Below, one piece after another: positions 45,711-54,534 of a stretch of 64,000 bases of DNA. Position numbers and translations under genes: made by a program. How positions within the stretch are numbered: the stretch's first letter is position 1; each line of letters starts with the position of its first letter. The notes beneath the pieces are model-generated. The model ran no database searches. It saw only the letters and a list, made by a program, of their open reading frames with translations, and was not told where the DNA came from. This DNA comes from Streptomyces sp. AM 4-1-1. Lineage in GTDB: Bacteria; Actinomycetota; Actinomycetes; Streptomycetales; Streptomycetaceae. Location of the stretch: assembly GCF_029167625.1 (NCBI RefSeq), contig NZ_CP119145.1:5580001-5644000 (forward strand), read 5' to 3'.

Positions 45711-46778
45711 ATGCTGACACTCGAATCGGCCACTGTCCGCTTCGGCGGCAGGACCGCGCTGGATGCCGTCGATCTGAAGGTCGCCGAGCACGAGATCGTG
45801 TGCGTGCTCGGCCCCAGCGGCAGCGGCAAGTCGACCCTGTTGCGGTGCGTCGCCGGGCTCCAGCCGCTGGACGGCGGCCGGGTGCTGCTCGACGGGGCGG
45901 ACCAGTCGGGGGTACCGGTGCACCGCCGCGGCCTCGGCCTGATGTTCCAGGACCACCAGCTGTTCCCGCACCGCGATGTCGGCGCCAATGTCGCGTTCGG
46001 GCTGCGGATGCGAGGCGCGGGGCGCGGGGAGCAGGCCCGCAGGGTAGGCGAACTCCTCGATCTGGTGGGGCTGCCGGGCGCCGGACGCCGGGCGGTCGCC
46101 GCACTGTCCGGCGGCGAGCAGCAGCGCGTCGCGCTGGCCCGCGCGCTGGCGCCCCGGCCGAAGCTGCTGATGCTGGACGAACCGCTCGGCCAGCTCGACC
46201 GCAGTCTGCGCGAACGCCTGGTGGTCGAACTGCGCCTGCTGTTCGGCCGGCTGGGTACGACGGTGCTCGCCGTCACCCATGACCAGGGCGAGGCGTTCGC
46301 GCTCGCCGACCGGGTCGTGGTGATGCGGGACGGCGGGATCGCCCAGGCCGGTACGCCGCTGGAGGTCTGGCAGCGCCCCGCGTCCGCCTTCGTGGCGAGG
46401 TTCCTCGGCTTCGACAACGTCCTGCCCGCGACGGTGACGGGCACGGTGGCCGACACGGCCTGGGGGAAGGTGCCGGTGCCGGGCGGGTCCCGGCAGGGGA
46501 CGTGCGATCTGCTGATCCGTCCCGCGGGGGTGCGGATCGGCGACCCGGCGGACGGTCTGCGCTGCGTGGTCGGCGCGCGCACCTTCCGGGGCAACCACGT
46601 CACCGTACGGCTGAGCCCCGACGAAGGGCCGGTCCTGGAGGCCGAGTGCGCGCTGCGGGACACACCGGACGAGGGGGCCGCCGTGGGGGTCACGTTCGAC
46701 GCGGCGGAGTCGGTGGTGCTGCCCGGCCCCGTACCCCTGGGACAGGCGGCCGGGCCGTCCGCGCCGACCGCTCGTTAG
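45711..46778 (+). CDS. thiQ: Thiamine ABC transporter ATP-binding protein
   Basis: ABC ATPase with GPSGSGKSTLL (Walker A), FQDHQLFPH (Q loop), LSGGEQQRVALARAL (signature), LLMLDEPLGQLD (Walker B) and VTHDQ (H loop). At 355 residues it is longer than E. coli ThiQ because of a C-terminal TOBE-like region (LLIRPAGVRIGDPADGLRCVVGARTFRGNHVTVRL). ATG 45711 lies 2 bases after the thiP stop. The operon is thus thiB-thiP-thiQ under the TPP riboswitch. Confidence 0.92.
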   Translation: MLTLESATVRFGGRTALDAVDLKVAEHEIVCVLGPSGSGKSTLLRCVAGLQPLDGGRVLLDGADQSGVPVHRRGLGLMFQDHQLFPHRDVGANVAFGLRMRGAGRGEQARRVGELLDLVGLPGAGRRAVAALSGGEQQRVALARALAPRPKLLMLDEPLGQLDRSLRERLVVELRLLFGRLGTTVLAVTHDQGEAFALADRVVVMRDGGIAQAGTPLEVWQRPASAFVARFLGFDNVLPATVTGTVADTAWGKVPVPGGSRQGTCDLLIRPAGVRIGDPADGLRCVVGARTFRGNHVTVRLSPDEGPVLEAECALRDTPDEGAAVGVTFDAAESVVLPGPVPLGQAAGPSAPTAR

Positions 46779-46780
46779 CC

Positions 46781-46828
46781 GGCGCTCAGGCGCTCAGGCG
46801 CTCAGGCGGACAGGTGCTCAGGCGCTCA
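46781..46828. repeat. Six 8-bp tandem repeats (GGCGCTCA) at the end of the ABC permease gene
   Basis: The units at 46781, 46789, 46797 and 46821 are exact GGCGCTCA; those at 46805 and 46813 are GGCGGACA and GGTGCTCA. Read on the minus strand each exact unit contains TGA. The permease stop codon (46818-46820) is formed by the fifth unit. Confidence 0.92.
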
Positions 46829-48002
46829 GCGGCAGCGCGGCCAGGGCGGCGATCGCCCAGGTCAGTGGGGCGAACAAGGCCAGCAGGGCGCCGGTGCGCA
46901 GGGCCGTCGCACCCCGTAGCGACGCGGCCGGCGCACCGAGCCGCAGCAGGGTGTCCGTCGTGCGGGCGCGGGTCTGCCTCGTCTCCAGCGCCGAGGTCAG
47001 CAGCGTCGCGGTGGTGCAGCCGACGACGAGTACCGCGCCGAGCACGGTCAGCGGCCCGAAGACCCGCTGCCCGGCGCCGGACAGTGAGGCCGCCGCGACG
47101 ATCCCGGACAGCACCGCGCACAGTACGCCGAGGGGCCGTCCGATCCGGTGCGCCTCACTCATCAGCATCCGGCCCGCCAGGAGCCGTACGCCGCCGGGGC
47201 GCACCGCCTGCACCAGCCTGCCGCAGAGGTGGGTGAGGCCGGGGCCCGCCAGGGCCAGGCCGACCGCCGTCAGCGCCCATCCGGCGAGCACGAAGGCCGG
47301 GGCGGATTCGAGCCTGCCGGGCAGCGGGAGCAGACCCCCGGTGGGGCCGTGATCGGTGTACGACTCGACGGCGAGTCCGGCCGCCGTCAGCGCCACGCCC
47401 CAGGGCAGACCGCTGGGTGGCGCGGCCGGGGCGGTGTCCTCGGCGGCGCCCGCCCCGGAGAACTCGCCCGAGGTGGCGTCGGCGGCCGTCGTGGGACGGT
47501 TGCGCAGGGCCAGCGCGCTCGCCGTCGCCGCGGCCACCGGGGTCAGGGCCAGCAGGGTGAGCGCGCCGGCCAGTGGCAGCGGGACGTTCGCGCCCAGGAG
47601 CCCGGCCGCCGCCCCGTCGAAGGGCATTCCGGAGAGGTCGCCGCGCAGATGGAGGAAGAAGAGCAGCGCGACCATGGAGCCGAGGAGGCAGGAGACAGCC
47701 GTGGAGACCGCGGCGATCACTGTCAGCCGGGCCGGGCCGAGGCCGACCGCGGAGAGCCCGGGGCGGGGCCGGGTGCCGGGGTCCGTGCGGGCCACCGCCA
47801 CCGCGAACTGCACGGTGGCGGCGAGGGGTACGAGGCACCACAGCAGCCGGGTCGCGGCCGCCGCGGCGTGCTCGGGGTGCCCGGCGGCGTATCCGAGGAC
47901 GCACAGCAGCAGGAATCCGACCCCGGCGGAGGCGGCGGCGACGAGCAGACGACGCAGCAGGACCAGGGGGTGGGCGCCCCGGGTCAGACGGAGAGCGAGC
48001 AC
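46818..48002 (-). CDS. ABC transporter permease, function unknown
   Basis: The 394-residue protein has about eight to ten hydrophobic segments (LVLLRRLLVAAASAGVGFLLLCVLGY, RLTVIAAVSTAVSCLLGSMVALLFFL, PLAGALTLLALTPVAAATASALAL, PLGVLCAVLSGIVAAASL, GALLALFAPLTWAIAALAALPL) and resembles FtsX/MacB-type permeases without a clear MacB periplasmic domain. GTG 48002 overlaps the ATPase gene by 19 bases. Its C-terminus and stop lie in an 8-bp tandem repeat. The substrate is unknown; peptide, lipid or antibiotic export are possibilities. Confidence 0.8.
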   Translation of the reverse strand: MLALRLTRGAHPLVLLRRLLVAAASAGVGFLLLCVLGYAAGHPEHAAAAATRLLWCLVPLAATVQFAVAVARTDPGTRPRPGLSAVGLGPARLTVIAAVSTAVSCLLGSMVALLFFLHLRGDLSGMPFDGAAAGLLGANVPLPLAGALTLLALTPVAAATASALALRNRPTTAADATSGEFSGAGAAEDTAPAAPPSGLPWGVALTAAGLAVESYTDHGPTGGLLPLPGRLESAPAFVLAGWALTAVGLALAGPGLTHLCGRLVQAVRPGGVRLLAGRMLMSEAHRIGRPLGVLCAVLSGIVAAASLSGAGQRVFGPLTVLGAVLVVGCTTATLLTSALETRQTRARTTDTLLRLGAPAASLRGATALRTGALLALFAPLTWAIAALAALPLSA

Positions 48003-48781
48003 GCCGTGCGGCCTTCCGTGTCTTCGTCCCCGGACACGGCGGCCCCCACTTTTCCGGCGGACGTGCCTGCCGCCGGGATGTCGGACCCCGGGGGCAGGGC
48101 GACGGTGGTGACGCGGCGGCCGTCCAGCAGCGGGACCGTGCGGTCGGCGAGCGCCGCGATCTCGGCGTCGTGGGTGGCGAGCACCACGGTGATGCCGTGC
48201 GAGCGGGCCGCCGTCGTCAGGGTGCGCAGCAGATGGGTCCGCTCGGTGCGGTGCAGGGTGGCGGTCGGCTCGTCGGCGAAGATCACCGCCGGGGCGGCGG
48301 TGAGGGCGCGGGCCATGGCGGTGCGCTGGCGCTGCGACTGGAGGAGGGCGTGCGGTCGCGTCTTGGCGCACATGGCGATGTCCAGGCGGTCCAGCCACTC
48401 CATGGCGGCCTTCTTCGCCACCCGGTGCGATACGCCGCGCAGCAGCAGCGGCAGAGCCGCGTTCTCCCAGGTGTTCAGCTCGGGCACGAGCTGTGGTTCG
48501 GGGGCGATCCAGCCGAACCGCTCCCGGCGCAGCCGCTCGCGCAGCCGGGGGCCCATCGTGTGGACGGGGACGCTGTTGAACCACACCTCGCCCCGCTGGG
48601 GCACCAGCTGGCCGGAGAGGCAGTGCAGCAGGGTCGTCTTGCCGCTGCCGCGCGGACCGGTCACGGCAAGGATCTCGCCGTCCCGGATGCCGAGGGAGAC
48701 CCCGCCGAGTCCGGGCGAGCCGTTGTGGGAGTGGTGCAGGGAACGCGCCCAGATCACGTCGTTGTCCGGCGGAGTCACCAT
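47984..48781 (-). CDS. ABC transporter ATPase with degenerate signature motif
   Basis: The 265-residue ATPase pairs with the overlapping permease. Walker A GPRGSGKTTLL, Q-loop region IAPEPQLVPELNTWENAALPLLL, Walker B VIFADEPTATL and H-loop ATHD are recognisable. The LSGGQ signature is replaced by LLQSQRQRTAMARAL, losing both glycines. ATG 48781 follows a GAGGTG tract; a longer frame to 48934 is not conserved-looking. The pair resembles lipoprotein- or peptide-exporting LolD/MacB-type systems, but one signature site may be non-functional. Confidence 0.85.
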   Translation of the reverse strand: MVTPPDNDVIWARSLHHSHNGSPGLGGVSLGIRDGEILAVTGPRGSGKTTLLHCLSGQLVPQRGEVWFNSVPVHTMGPRLRERLRRERFGWIAPEPQLVPELNTWENAALPLLLRGVSHRVAKKAAMEWLDRLDIAMCAKTRPHALLQSQRQRTAMARALTAAPAVIFADEPTATLHRTERTHLLRTLTTAARSHGITVVLATHDAEIAALADRTVPLLDGRRVTTVALPPGSDIPAAGTSAGKVGAAVSGDEDTEGRTACSLSV

Positions 48782-48897
48782 GACGTACACCTCGGTTCGG
48801 ATCAGTTTTCCCGTTCCCCCGTCCGGGGGGAGCGAAGGCGGGGCCGATCGGTCACTCGGCACGGTAGGGAGTCGGACCGGGGTGCGCGGACAGCACG

Positions 48898-48942
48898 CGG
48901 CCCGGGTGCCCCCATCCCACTCGAATGGGGGCACCCGGGCCG
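48898..48942 (-). terminator. Perfect 18-bp hairpin after the aminotransferase gene
   Basis: The arms 48898-48915 and 48925-48942 are exact complements (CGGCCCGGGTGCCCCCAT with its partner) around a 9-base loop. It lies downstream of the minus-strand aminotransferase. Confidence 0.88.
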
Positions 48943-49015
48943 TGCGGACGGTGGGCCGGGGGCGCTGGCGCCAGGACGCCGACGTGTTCCGGGCGGGACC
49001 GCGTGGCGAGACGGT

Positions 49016-50377
49016 TCAGAGCTTCGCCCAGGCCTCCGTCAGGACCACCCGGAGGATGCCCTCGATCTCGTCGAACGTCGACCGGTCCGAGATCAGCGGC
49101 GGCGCCAGCTGGATGACCGGGTCGCCGCGGTCGTCGGCGCGGCAGTACAGGCCGTTGTCGTACAGGGCCTTCGAGAGGAAGCCGTACAGGACGCGCTCGG
49201 TCTCCTCCTCGGTGAAGGTCTCCTTGGTGGCCTTGTCCTTCACCAGCTCGATCCCGTAGAAGAAGCCGTCGCCCCGGACGTCGCCGACGATCGGCAGGTC
49301 GTGCAGCTTCCGCAGGGTCATCAGGAACGCGTTCTCGTTGTCGAGGACGTGCTGGTTCAGGCTCTCGCGTTCGAAGATGTCGAGGTTGGCGAGGGCGACG
49401 GCGGCGGAGACCGGGTGGCCGCCGAAGGTGTAGCCGTGCGGGAAGGTGTTGCCGCCCTCGTAGAACGGCGCCGCGATCCGGTCGGAGACCAGACAGGCAC
49501 CGATCGGCGAGTAGCCCGATGTCATGCCCTTGGCACAGGTGATCATGTCCGGCACATAGCCGAACTTGTCACAGGCGAACATCGTGCCCAGGCGCCCGAA
49601 GGCGCAGATCACCTCGTCGGAGACGAGCAGGACGTCGTACGTGTCGCAGATCTCGCGGACCCGCCGGAAGTAGCCGGGTGGCGGTGGGAAGCAGCCGCCC
49701 GCGTTCTGCACCGGTTCCAGGAAGACCGCGGCGACGGTGTCCGGGCCCTCGAACAGGATCTGCTGCTCGATCTGGTCGGCGGCCCAGCGGCCGAACGCCT
49801 CCGGGTCGTCGCCGAAGAGCGGCGCGCGGTAGATGTTGGTATTCGCCACCTTGCGCGCCCCGGGCACCAGCGGCTCGAACGGGGCCTTGAGGGCGGGGAG
49901 TCCGGTGATCGACAGGGCGCCCTGCGGGGTCCCGTGGTAGGCGACCGCGCGCGAAATGACCTTGTACTTGGTCGGCCTGCCGGTGAGTTTGAAGTACTGC
50001 TTCGCCAGCTTCCACGCGGTCTCGACGGCCTCACCGCCGCCGGTGGTGAAGAAGACCTTGTCGAGGTCGCCCGGGGCGTGGCCGGCGAGCCGTTCGGCCA
50101 GCTCCACGGCGTTCGGGTGTGCGTACGACCACACGGGGAAGAAGGCCAGCTCCCGGGCCTGCTTGTACGCCGCCGCGGCCAGTTCCTCGCGGCCGTGTCC
50201 GGCGTTGACCACGAACAGACCGGACAGGCCGTCCAGACAGCGCCTGCCCCGGTCGTCGAAGATGTACGTGCCCTCGCCCCGCACGATGGTCGGCACGGGC
50301 GCGTCCTCGTAGTCCGACATGCGGGTGAAGTGCATCCACAGATGGTCGTACGCGGCTCTGCTGAGGTCCTTGGTCAC
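49016..50377 (-). CDS. Class III aminotransferase (probable polyamine/omega-aminotransferase)
   Basis: PLP enzyme of 453 residues with FTTGGGEAVETAWKLAKQYFK, VFLEPVQNAGGCFPPP, LLVSDEVICAFGRLGTMFACDKF and the PLP lysine in MITCAKGMTSGYSPIGA. It resembles putrescine/cadaverine- or beta-alanine-pyruvate-type transaminases. It is co-oriented with, and overlaps by GTGA, an Lrp-type regulator, and is divergent from an aminobutyraldehyde dehydrogenase, which suggests putrescine to 4-aminobutyraldehyde to GABA. GGGGAG precedes GTG 50377. The exact amine substrate is inferred. Confidence 0.9.
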   Translation of the reverse strand: MTKDLSRAAYDHLWMHFTRMSDYEDAPVPTIVRGEGTYIFDDRGRRCLDGLSGLFVVNAGHGREELAAAAYKQARELAFFPVWSYAHPNAVELAERLAGHAPGDLDKVFFTTGGGEAVETAWKLAKQYFKLTGRPTKYKVISRAVAYHGTPQGALSITGLPALKAPFEPLVPGARKVANTNIYRAPLFGDDPEAFGRWAADQIEQQILFEGPDTVAAVFLEPVQNAGGCFPPPPGYFRRVREICDTYDVLLVSDEVICAFGRLGTMFACDKFGYVPDMITCAKGMTSGYSPIGACLVSDRIAAPFYEGGNTFPHGYTFGGHPVSAAVALANLDIFERESLNQHVLDNENAFLMTLRKLHDLPIVGDVRGDGFFYGIELVKDKATKETFTEEETERVLYGFLSKALYDNGLYCRADDRGDPVIQLAPPLISDRSTFDEIEGILRVVLTEAWAKL

Positions 50378-50880
50378 GGCTCTCGGGCTCCCCACATGTA
50401 GGTCTGCTTCTTGAGCTTGAGGTAGACGAAGCTCTCGGTGGAGCGCACTCCGGGGATGGCCCGGATGCGGGTGCTGATGGTGCGCAGCAGATGGTCGTCG
50501 TCCTCGCAGACGATCTCGACCATCAGGTCGAAGGAGCCCGCGGTCATCACCACGTACTCGCACTCGGTCATGGCCGCCAGGGCCTCCGCGACGGGTTCGA
50601 GGTCCCCGTCGACGTTGACGCCGACCATCGCCTGCCGCCGGAAGCCCACGGTGAGCGGGTCGGTGACGGCGACGATCTGCATCACACCCTGGTCGAGCAG
50701 CTTCTGCACCCGCTGGCGCACGGCCGCCTCGGACAGGCCGACGGCCTTGCCTATCGCGGCGTACGGACGGCGTCCGTCCTCCTGGAGCTGTTCGATGATC
50801 GCGAGGGAGACGGCGTCGACCGCGGGGGACGGTCCGTTCCCGGTTCTGGGATCTGTGCTACGGCTGGCCACAACACCCAC
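50374..50880 (-). CDS. Lrp/AsnC-family transcriptional regulator
   Basis: The 168-residue product has an N-terminal winged helix (VSLAIIEQLQEDGRRPYAAIGKAVGLSEAAVRQRVQKLLDQGVMQIVAV) and a C-terminal RAM domain (ECEYVVMTAGSFDLMVEIVCEDDDHLLRTI). It likely senses an amino acid or polyamine-derived ligand and controls the divergent dehydrogenase and its own operon with the aminotransferase. GTG 50880 is used. The 169-bp divergent spacer includes the imperfect palindrome GGAACTGTTTCC near 50948, a possible operator. Confidence 0.92.
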   Translation of the reverse strand: MGVVASRSTDPRTGNGPSPAVDAVSLAIIEQLQEDGRRPYAAIGKAVGLSEAAVRQRVQKLLDQGVMQIVAVTDPLTVGFRRQAMVGVNVDGDLEPVAEALAAMTECEYVVMTAGSFDLMVEIVCEDDDHLLRTISTRIRAIPGVRSTESFVYLKLKKQTYMWGAREP

Positions 50881-51049
50881 TCTGCACAGCTCCTCGTCCC
50901 TTTCGCAACCTTCCTTCGACGAAATCCGTTGTCAGAAGACCTGAACGGAACTGTTTCCGCAGATTCGGGGGAGTGCGTATGTCGAAAGCGTCAGGGTACC
51001 GATTAGGGTGGGTGTCTCACCCATCGGACATCTGACAGGAGGGGTGGTT

Positions 51050-52498
51050 GTGACCACCGAGGTACGCCGCCTGCGCAACTACATCAACGGGGAGTTCCGG
51101 GACGCCGCCGACGGACGGACCGTCGACATCGTCAACCCGGTGACGGAGGAGGTCTACGCGACCTCCCCGCTCTCCGGCAGCGCCGATGTCGATGCCGCCA
51201 TGGAGGCCGCGGCCGACGCCTTTCCGGCATGGCGCGACCTGACGCCCGCGGAGCGGCAGCGGGCCCTACTGAGGATCGCGGACGCCTTCGAGGAGCGTGC
51301 GGAGGATCTGATCGCCGTCGAGTCCGAGAACACCGGCAAGCCGCTCGGTCTCGTCAGGACCGAGGAGATCCCGCCGATGGTGGACCAGATCAGGTTCTTC
51401 GCCGGGGCCGCCCGGATGCTCGAAGGCCGCTCGGCGGGGGAGTACATGGAGGGCCTGACCTCCATCGTCCGCCGCGAGCCGGTGGGCGTCTGCGCGCAGG
51501 TCGCGCCGTGGAACTACCCGATGATGATGGCCGTGTGGAAGTTCGCCCCGGCGCTCGCCGCGGGCAACACCGTGGTCATCAAGCCGTCCGACACCACCCC
51601 GGCGTCGACCGTGCTGATCGCCGAGATCATCGGCACGATCCTCCCCAAGGGTGTCTTCAACGTCCTGTGCGGCGACCGCGACACCGGCCGCGCGATGGTC
51701 GAACACAAGGTCCCGGCGATGGCGTCCATCACCGGTTCGGTACGGGCCGGCATCCAGGTCGCCGGGTCCGCGGCCAAGGACGTCAAGCGCGTCCACCTGG
51801 AACTGGGCGGCAAGGCCCCGGTCGTGGTGTTCGAGGACCTTGACAGCGCGGCCATCGCCAAGGCGGTCGAGGACATCTCCGTCGCCGGATTCTTCAACGC
51901 GGGCCAGGACTGCACGGCAGCCACCCGGGTGCTCGTCCAGGAGTCCATCCACGACGAGTTCGTCGCCGCTCTCGCCAAGGCCGCGGCCGACACGAGGACC
52001 GGGCTCCCGGACGACGAGGACGTGCTGTACGGCCCGCTCAACAACGCGAACCAGCTGGCTCAGGTCAGTGGCTTCATCGACCGGCTGCCCGCCCACGCCA
52101 AGGTCGAGGCGGGCGGCCACCGGGTCGGCGACAAGGGCTACTTCTACGCCCCGACCGTCGTCTCCGGCCTCAAGCAGGACGACGAGATCGTCCAGAACGA
52201 GGTCTTCGGCCCGGTCATCACCGTCCAGTCGTTCACGGACGAGGCCCAGGCGCTGGAGTACGCGAACGACGTCGAGTACGCCCTCGCCTCATCGGTGTGG
52301 ACGAAGGACCACTCGCGCGCGATGCGGATGTCCAAGAACCTCGACTTCGGCTGCGTGTGGATCAACACCCACATCCCGCTCGTCGCCGAGATGCCGCACG
52401 GCGGCTTCAAGAAGTCCGGTTACGGCAAGGACCTCTCCGCGTACGGCTTCGACGACTACACCCGGATCAAGCACGTGATGACCTCGCTCGACGGCTGA
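51050..52498 (+). CDS. Gamma-aminobutyraldehyde dehydrogenase-like ALDH
   Basis: NAD-dependent aldehyde dehydrogenase of 482 residues. QVAPWNYPMMMAVWKFAPALAAGNTVVIKPS binds cofactor. VHLELGGKAPVVVF holds the catalytic glutamate and FFNAGQDCTAATRV the catalytic cysteine; EVFGPVITV follows. The sequence resembles PatD/PuuC-type aminobutyraldehyde dehydrogenases that make GABA. ACAGGAGGGG lies upstream of GTG 51050; GTG 51008 is a weaker start. It is divergent from the lrp-aminotransferase operon and ends in a 16-bp perfect terminator. Confidence 0.92.
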   Translation: MTTEVRRLRNYINGEFRDAADGRTVDIVNPVTEEVYATSPLSGSADVDAAMEAAADAFPAWRDLTPAERQRALLRIADAFEERAEDLIAVESENTGKPLGLVRTEEIPPMVDQIRFFAGAARMLEGRSAGEYMEGLTSIVRREPVGVCAQVAPWNYPMMMAVWKFAPALAAGNTVVIKPSDTTPASTVLIAEIIGTILPKGVFNVLCGDRDTGRAMVEHKVPAMASITGSVRAGIQVAGSAAKDVKRVHLELGGKAPVVVFEDLDSAAIAKAVEDISVAGFFNAGQDCTAATRVLVQESIHDEFVAALAKAAADTRTGLPDDEDVLYGPLNNANQLAQVSGFIDRLPAHAKVEAGGHRVGDKGYFYAPTVVSGLKQDDEIVQNEVFGPVITVQSFTDEAQALEYANDVEYALASSVWTKDHSRAMRMSKNLDFGCVWINTHIPLVAEMPHGGFKKSGYGKDLSAYGFDDYTRIKHVMTSLDG

Positions 52499-52509
52499 CC
52501 CGCCCGGCG

Positions 52510-52546
52510 CGTGGAGACGGGCCCCCGCCCGGGGCCCGTCTCCACG
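52510..52546 (+). terminator. Perfect 16-bp hairpin after the aldehyde dehydrogenase gene
   Basis: CGTGGAGACGGGCCCC (52510-52525) pairs exactly with 52531-52546 over CGCCC, 12 bases after the stop. It also lies before the end of the convergent methyltransferase gene. Confidence 0.9.
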
Positions 52547-52630
52547 GTCGTGCGCCGATCGTGGCCGTACGCCGTCCCCGTACGTCTCCGTTCGTCTTCC
52601 GCGGAGGCCGGCGAGGTGCGCGGGTCCGTC

Positions 52631-53443
52631 CTACGGCTTGCGCGCCACCGCGCCGAACTGCGCCACATCGGCCGGGGCGCCGCCCCCTGACGGCTCGTCA
52701 CGCCAGCGAGCACACGACACGATGCCCGGCTCGACGATCTCCAGCCCCTCAAGGAACGCGGCGAACTCCGCGCGGCTCCGGGCGGTGATCGGCGGCGTGG
52801 CGTTCTCGTTCCAGAACCGCATCGCCGCGTCGTTCCCCTCCCCGCCCAGCTCCAGCGTGGGATGGGTGAGCACCAGATAGCTCCCGGACGGCAGCGGGGC
52901 CATCAGTCTCCGCACCACCGACAGCGCCTCATCCGTGTCCAGCACGAAGTTGAGGATGCCCAGCATCATCACCGCGACCGGCCGGGTCAGATCCAGCGTC
53001 GGTTCCACCGCGTCCAGTATCCGCTCCGGGTGATGGGCGTCCGCGTCGATGTACTCCGTGACGCCCTCGGGCGTACTCGTGAGCAGCGCGCGGGCGTGCG
53101 CCAGCACGATCGGGTCGTTGTCGACGTACACCACACGCGCGTCCGGCGCCGTGCGCTGGGCCACTTCGTGCGTGTTGTCCGCGGTCGGCAGACCGGTGCC
53201 GATGTCCAGGAACTGCCGGATGCCCGCCTCGCCCGCGAGATGGCGGACCACCCGGCCCAGGAACGCCCGGTCCGCGCGCGCCACTTCACCGATGCTCGGA
53301 TACATGCCGGTGACCTGATCGCCGACCGCGCGGTCCACGGAGTAGTTGTCCTTGCCGCCCAGCCAGTAGTTCCAGACCCGCGCGTTGTGGGCGATGTCTG
53401 AACGGACGCGGGCATGCGGGCTGTCGGTGTGCGAATCGGTCAC
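52631..53443 (-). CDS. DUF574-family SAM-dependent methyltransferase
   Basis: The 270-residue protein starts ARVWNYWLGGKDNYSVDRAVGDQV, the hallmark of the actinobacterial DUF574 (Methyltransf_19) family, then FLDIGTGLPTADNTHEVAQ (SAM motif I) and VVYVDNDPIVLAHARALL. Streptomyces genomes contain dozens of these, many beside HATPase-helix-turn-helix clusters. Substrates are unknown. It is monocistronic here, convergent with the aldehyde dehydrogenase. Confidence 0.93.
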   Translation of the reverse strand: MTDSHTDSPHARVRSDIAHNARVWNYWLGGKDNYSVDRAVGDQVTGMYPSIGEVARADRAFLGRVVRHLAGEAGIRQFLDIGTGLPTADNTHEVAQRTAPDARVVYVDNDPIVLAHARALLTSTPEGVTEYIDADAHHPERILDAVEPTLDLTRPVAVMMLGILNFVLDTDEALSVVRRLMAPLPSGSYLVLTHPTLELGGEGNDAAMRFWNENATPPITARSRAEFAAFLEGLEIVEPGIVSCARWRDEPSGGGAPADVAQFGAVARKP

Positions 53444-53590
53444 CGCTGCTCCTCTGCGGTCGGCACGGTCGGGGCTGTCATCATGCCGGATGCGTCAAGC
53501 CGCCTGGTGGGCGGGGGACTTGTGCCTGCCCGCGCACATCCCGGCGGCTGCGTCCGGACCCGGCCGCCCCGTCGGCGGAGATCGGCGTGG

Positions 53591-54436
53591 TCAGGCAGTG
53601 GCGCGCCGGACCTCGATGTCGCCGTAGCGGGTACGGGCCCGCACCTCCACCTTGTCCTCGGCTTCCCCGGCGGTGTCGGAGGCGGTCAGCAGATTGCGCA
53701 CCCGGCCGTGTCCGGAACTCGCGTCCAGCCAGGCCGCGGTACCGGCCCGTACCCCGATCTCGATGTCGCCGGACGAGGTCTCCAGCTCCACCGAACCACG
53801 GGCGACCTCATCGACCCGGAGCGTCCCGTGCGCAGTGGTGGCGCGCAATCCGGTGCCGGCCCGCTCGACCACGATGTCGCCGTTGGCGCCACTGATCCTG
53901 GCCTGTCCGGCGACGGCGCCGACGGTCGTCGTGCCGTGCGAGTTCTTCAGTACGACATTGCCCTCGACGGCGCGGATGCGGATGTTGCCGAAACCGGTCT
54001 GCGCCTCCACGTCGCCCCTGGCGTGGTCCACCGTGATGCGCCCGTACGACGTGTGCAGGCGCAGCGGTCCGGTCTCGGCCAGCTGGATGTCGCCCGACGA
54101 GGTCTTCACACGTGTCTCGCCGAGCCGTCCCTCGGCGCGGAAGTCGGCCCAGGCCGCGTCCGACTCCACCTGGGAGCCGGCGGGCAGTTCGACGACGACG
54201 TCCACGGACGGCGTCCGGCCGAACAAGGAGCGCTGCTTGGGCGCCTTGATGTGCAGCCGCCCACCCTCGTACGTCACCCGCGTCTGCTCGGCGAGCCGCA
54301 CATCGGCGTCCCGCCCCGGATCGGTGGGCAGCACCTCCACGACGGTGTCGACGCGGTCGGCGGCGAGGAACTGGACGGCTCCCGCGCCGAGTTGCACGGT
54401 CGCCGAGATGGGTTCCGGGGTCTCGAAAGAAGGCAT
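53591..54436 (-). CDS. DUF4097 family beta-strand repeat protein
   Basis: The 281 residues consist of repeating short beta-strand units (VKTSSGDIQLAETGPLRLHTSYGRITV, AQTGFGNIRIRAVEGNVVLKNSHGTTTVG, LETSSGDIEIGVRAGTAAWLDASSGHGRV), typical of DUF4097 adhesin-like beta-solenoids. There is no signal peptide or membrane helix, so it is probably cytoplasmic. ATG 54436 has GAGGCGGG upstream. It lies 98 bases downstream of a HicB-like regulator on the same strand. The function is unknown; a regulatory partner of the HicB-like protein is only inferred. Confidence 0.88.
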   Translation of the reverse strand: MPSFETPEPISATVQLGAGAVQFLAADRVDTVVEVLPTDPGRDADVRLAEQTRVTYEGGRLHIKAPKQRSLFGRTPSVDVVVELPAGSQVESDAAWADFRAEGRLGETRVKTSSGDIQLAETGPLRLHTSYGRITVDHARGDVEAQTGFGNIRIRAVEGNVVLKNSHGTTTVGAVAGQARISGANGDIVVERAGTGLRATTAHGTLRVDEVARGSVELETSSGDIEIGVRAGTAAWLDASSGHGRVRNLLTASDTAGEAEDKVEVRARTRYGDIEVRRATA

Positions 54437-54534
54437 GACTGTCCCGCCTCTGGGTTGCTCGCGAAGTCTTCGACGTATGTGTCCGCACGGTGGTGCGGTG
54501 CGTGCGGGGCCGGCACCGGCGCTACGGGGCGGTC

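Noticed and set aside
46818..48584. 588-codon version of the ABC permease
   Set aside because: The first 190 codons are antisense-like, Arg/His/Pro-rich and overlap the ATPase gene; GTG 48002 starts the membrane protein.
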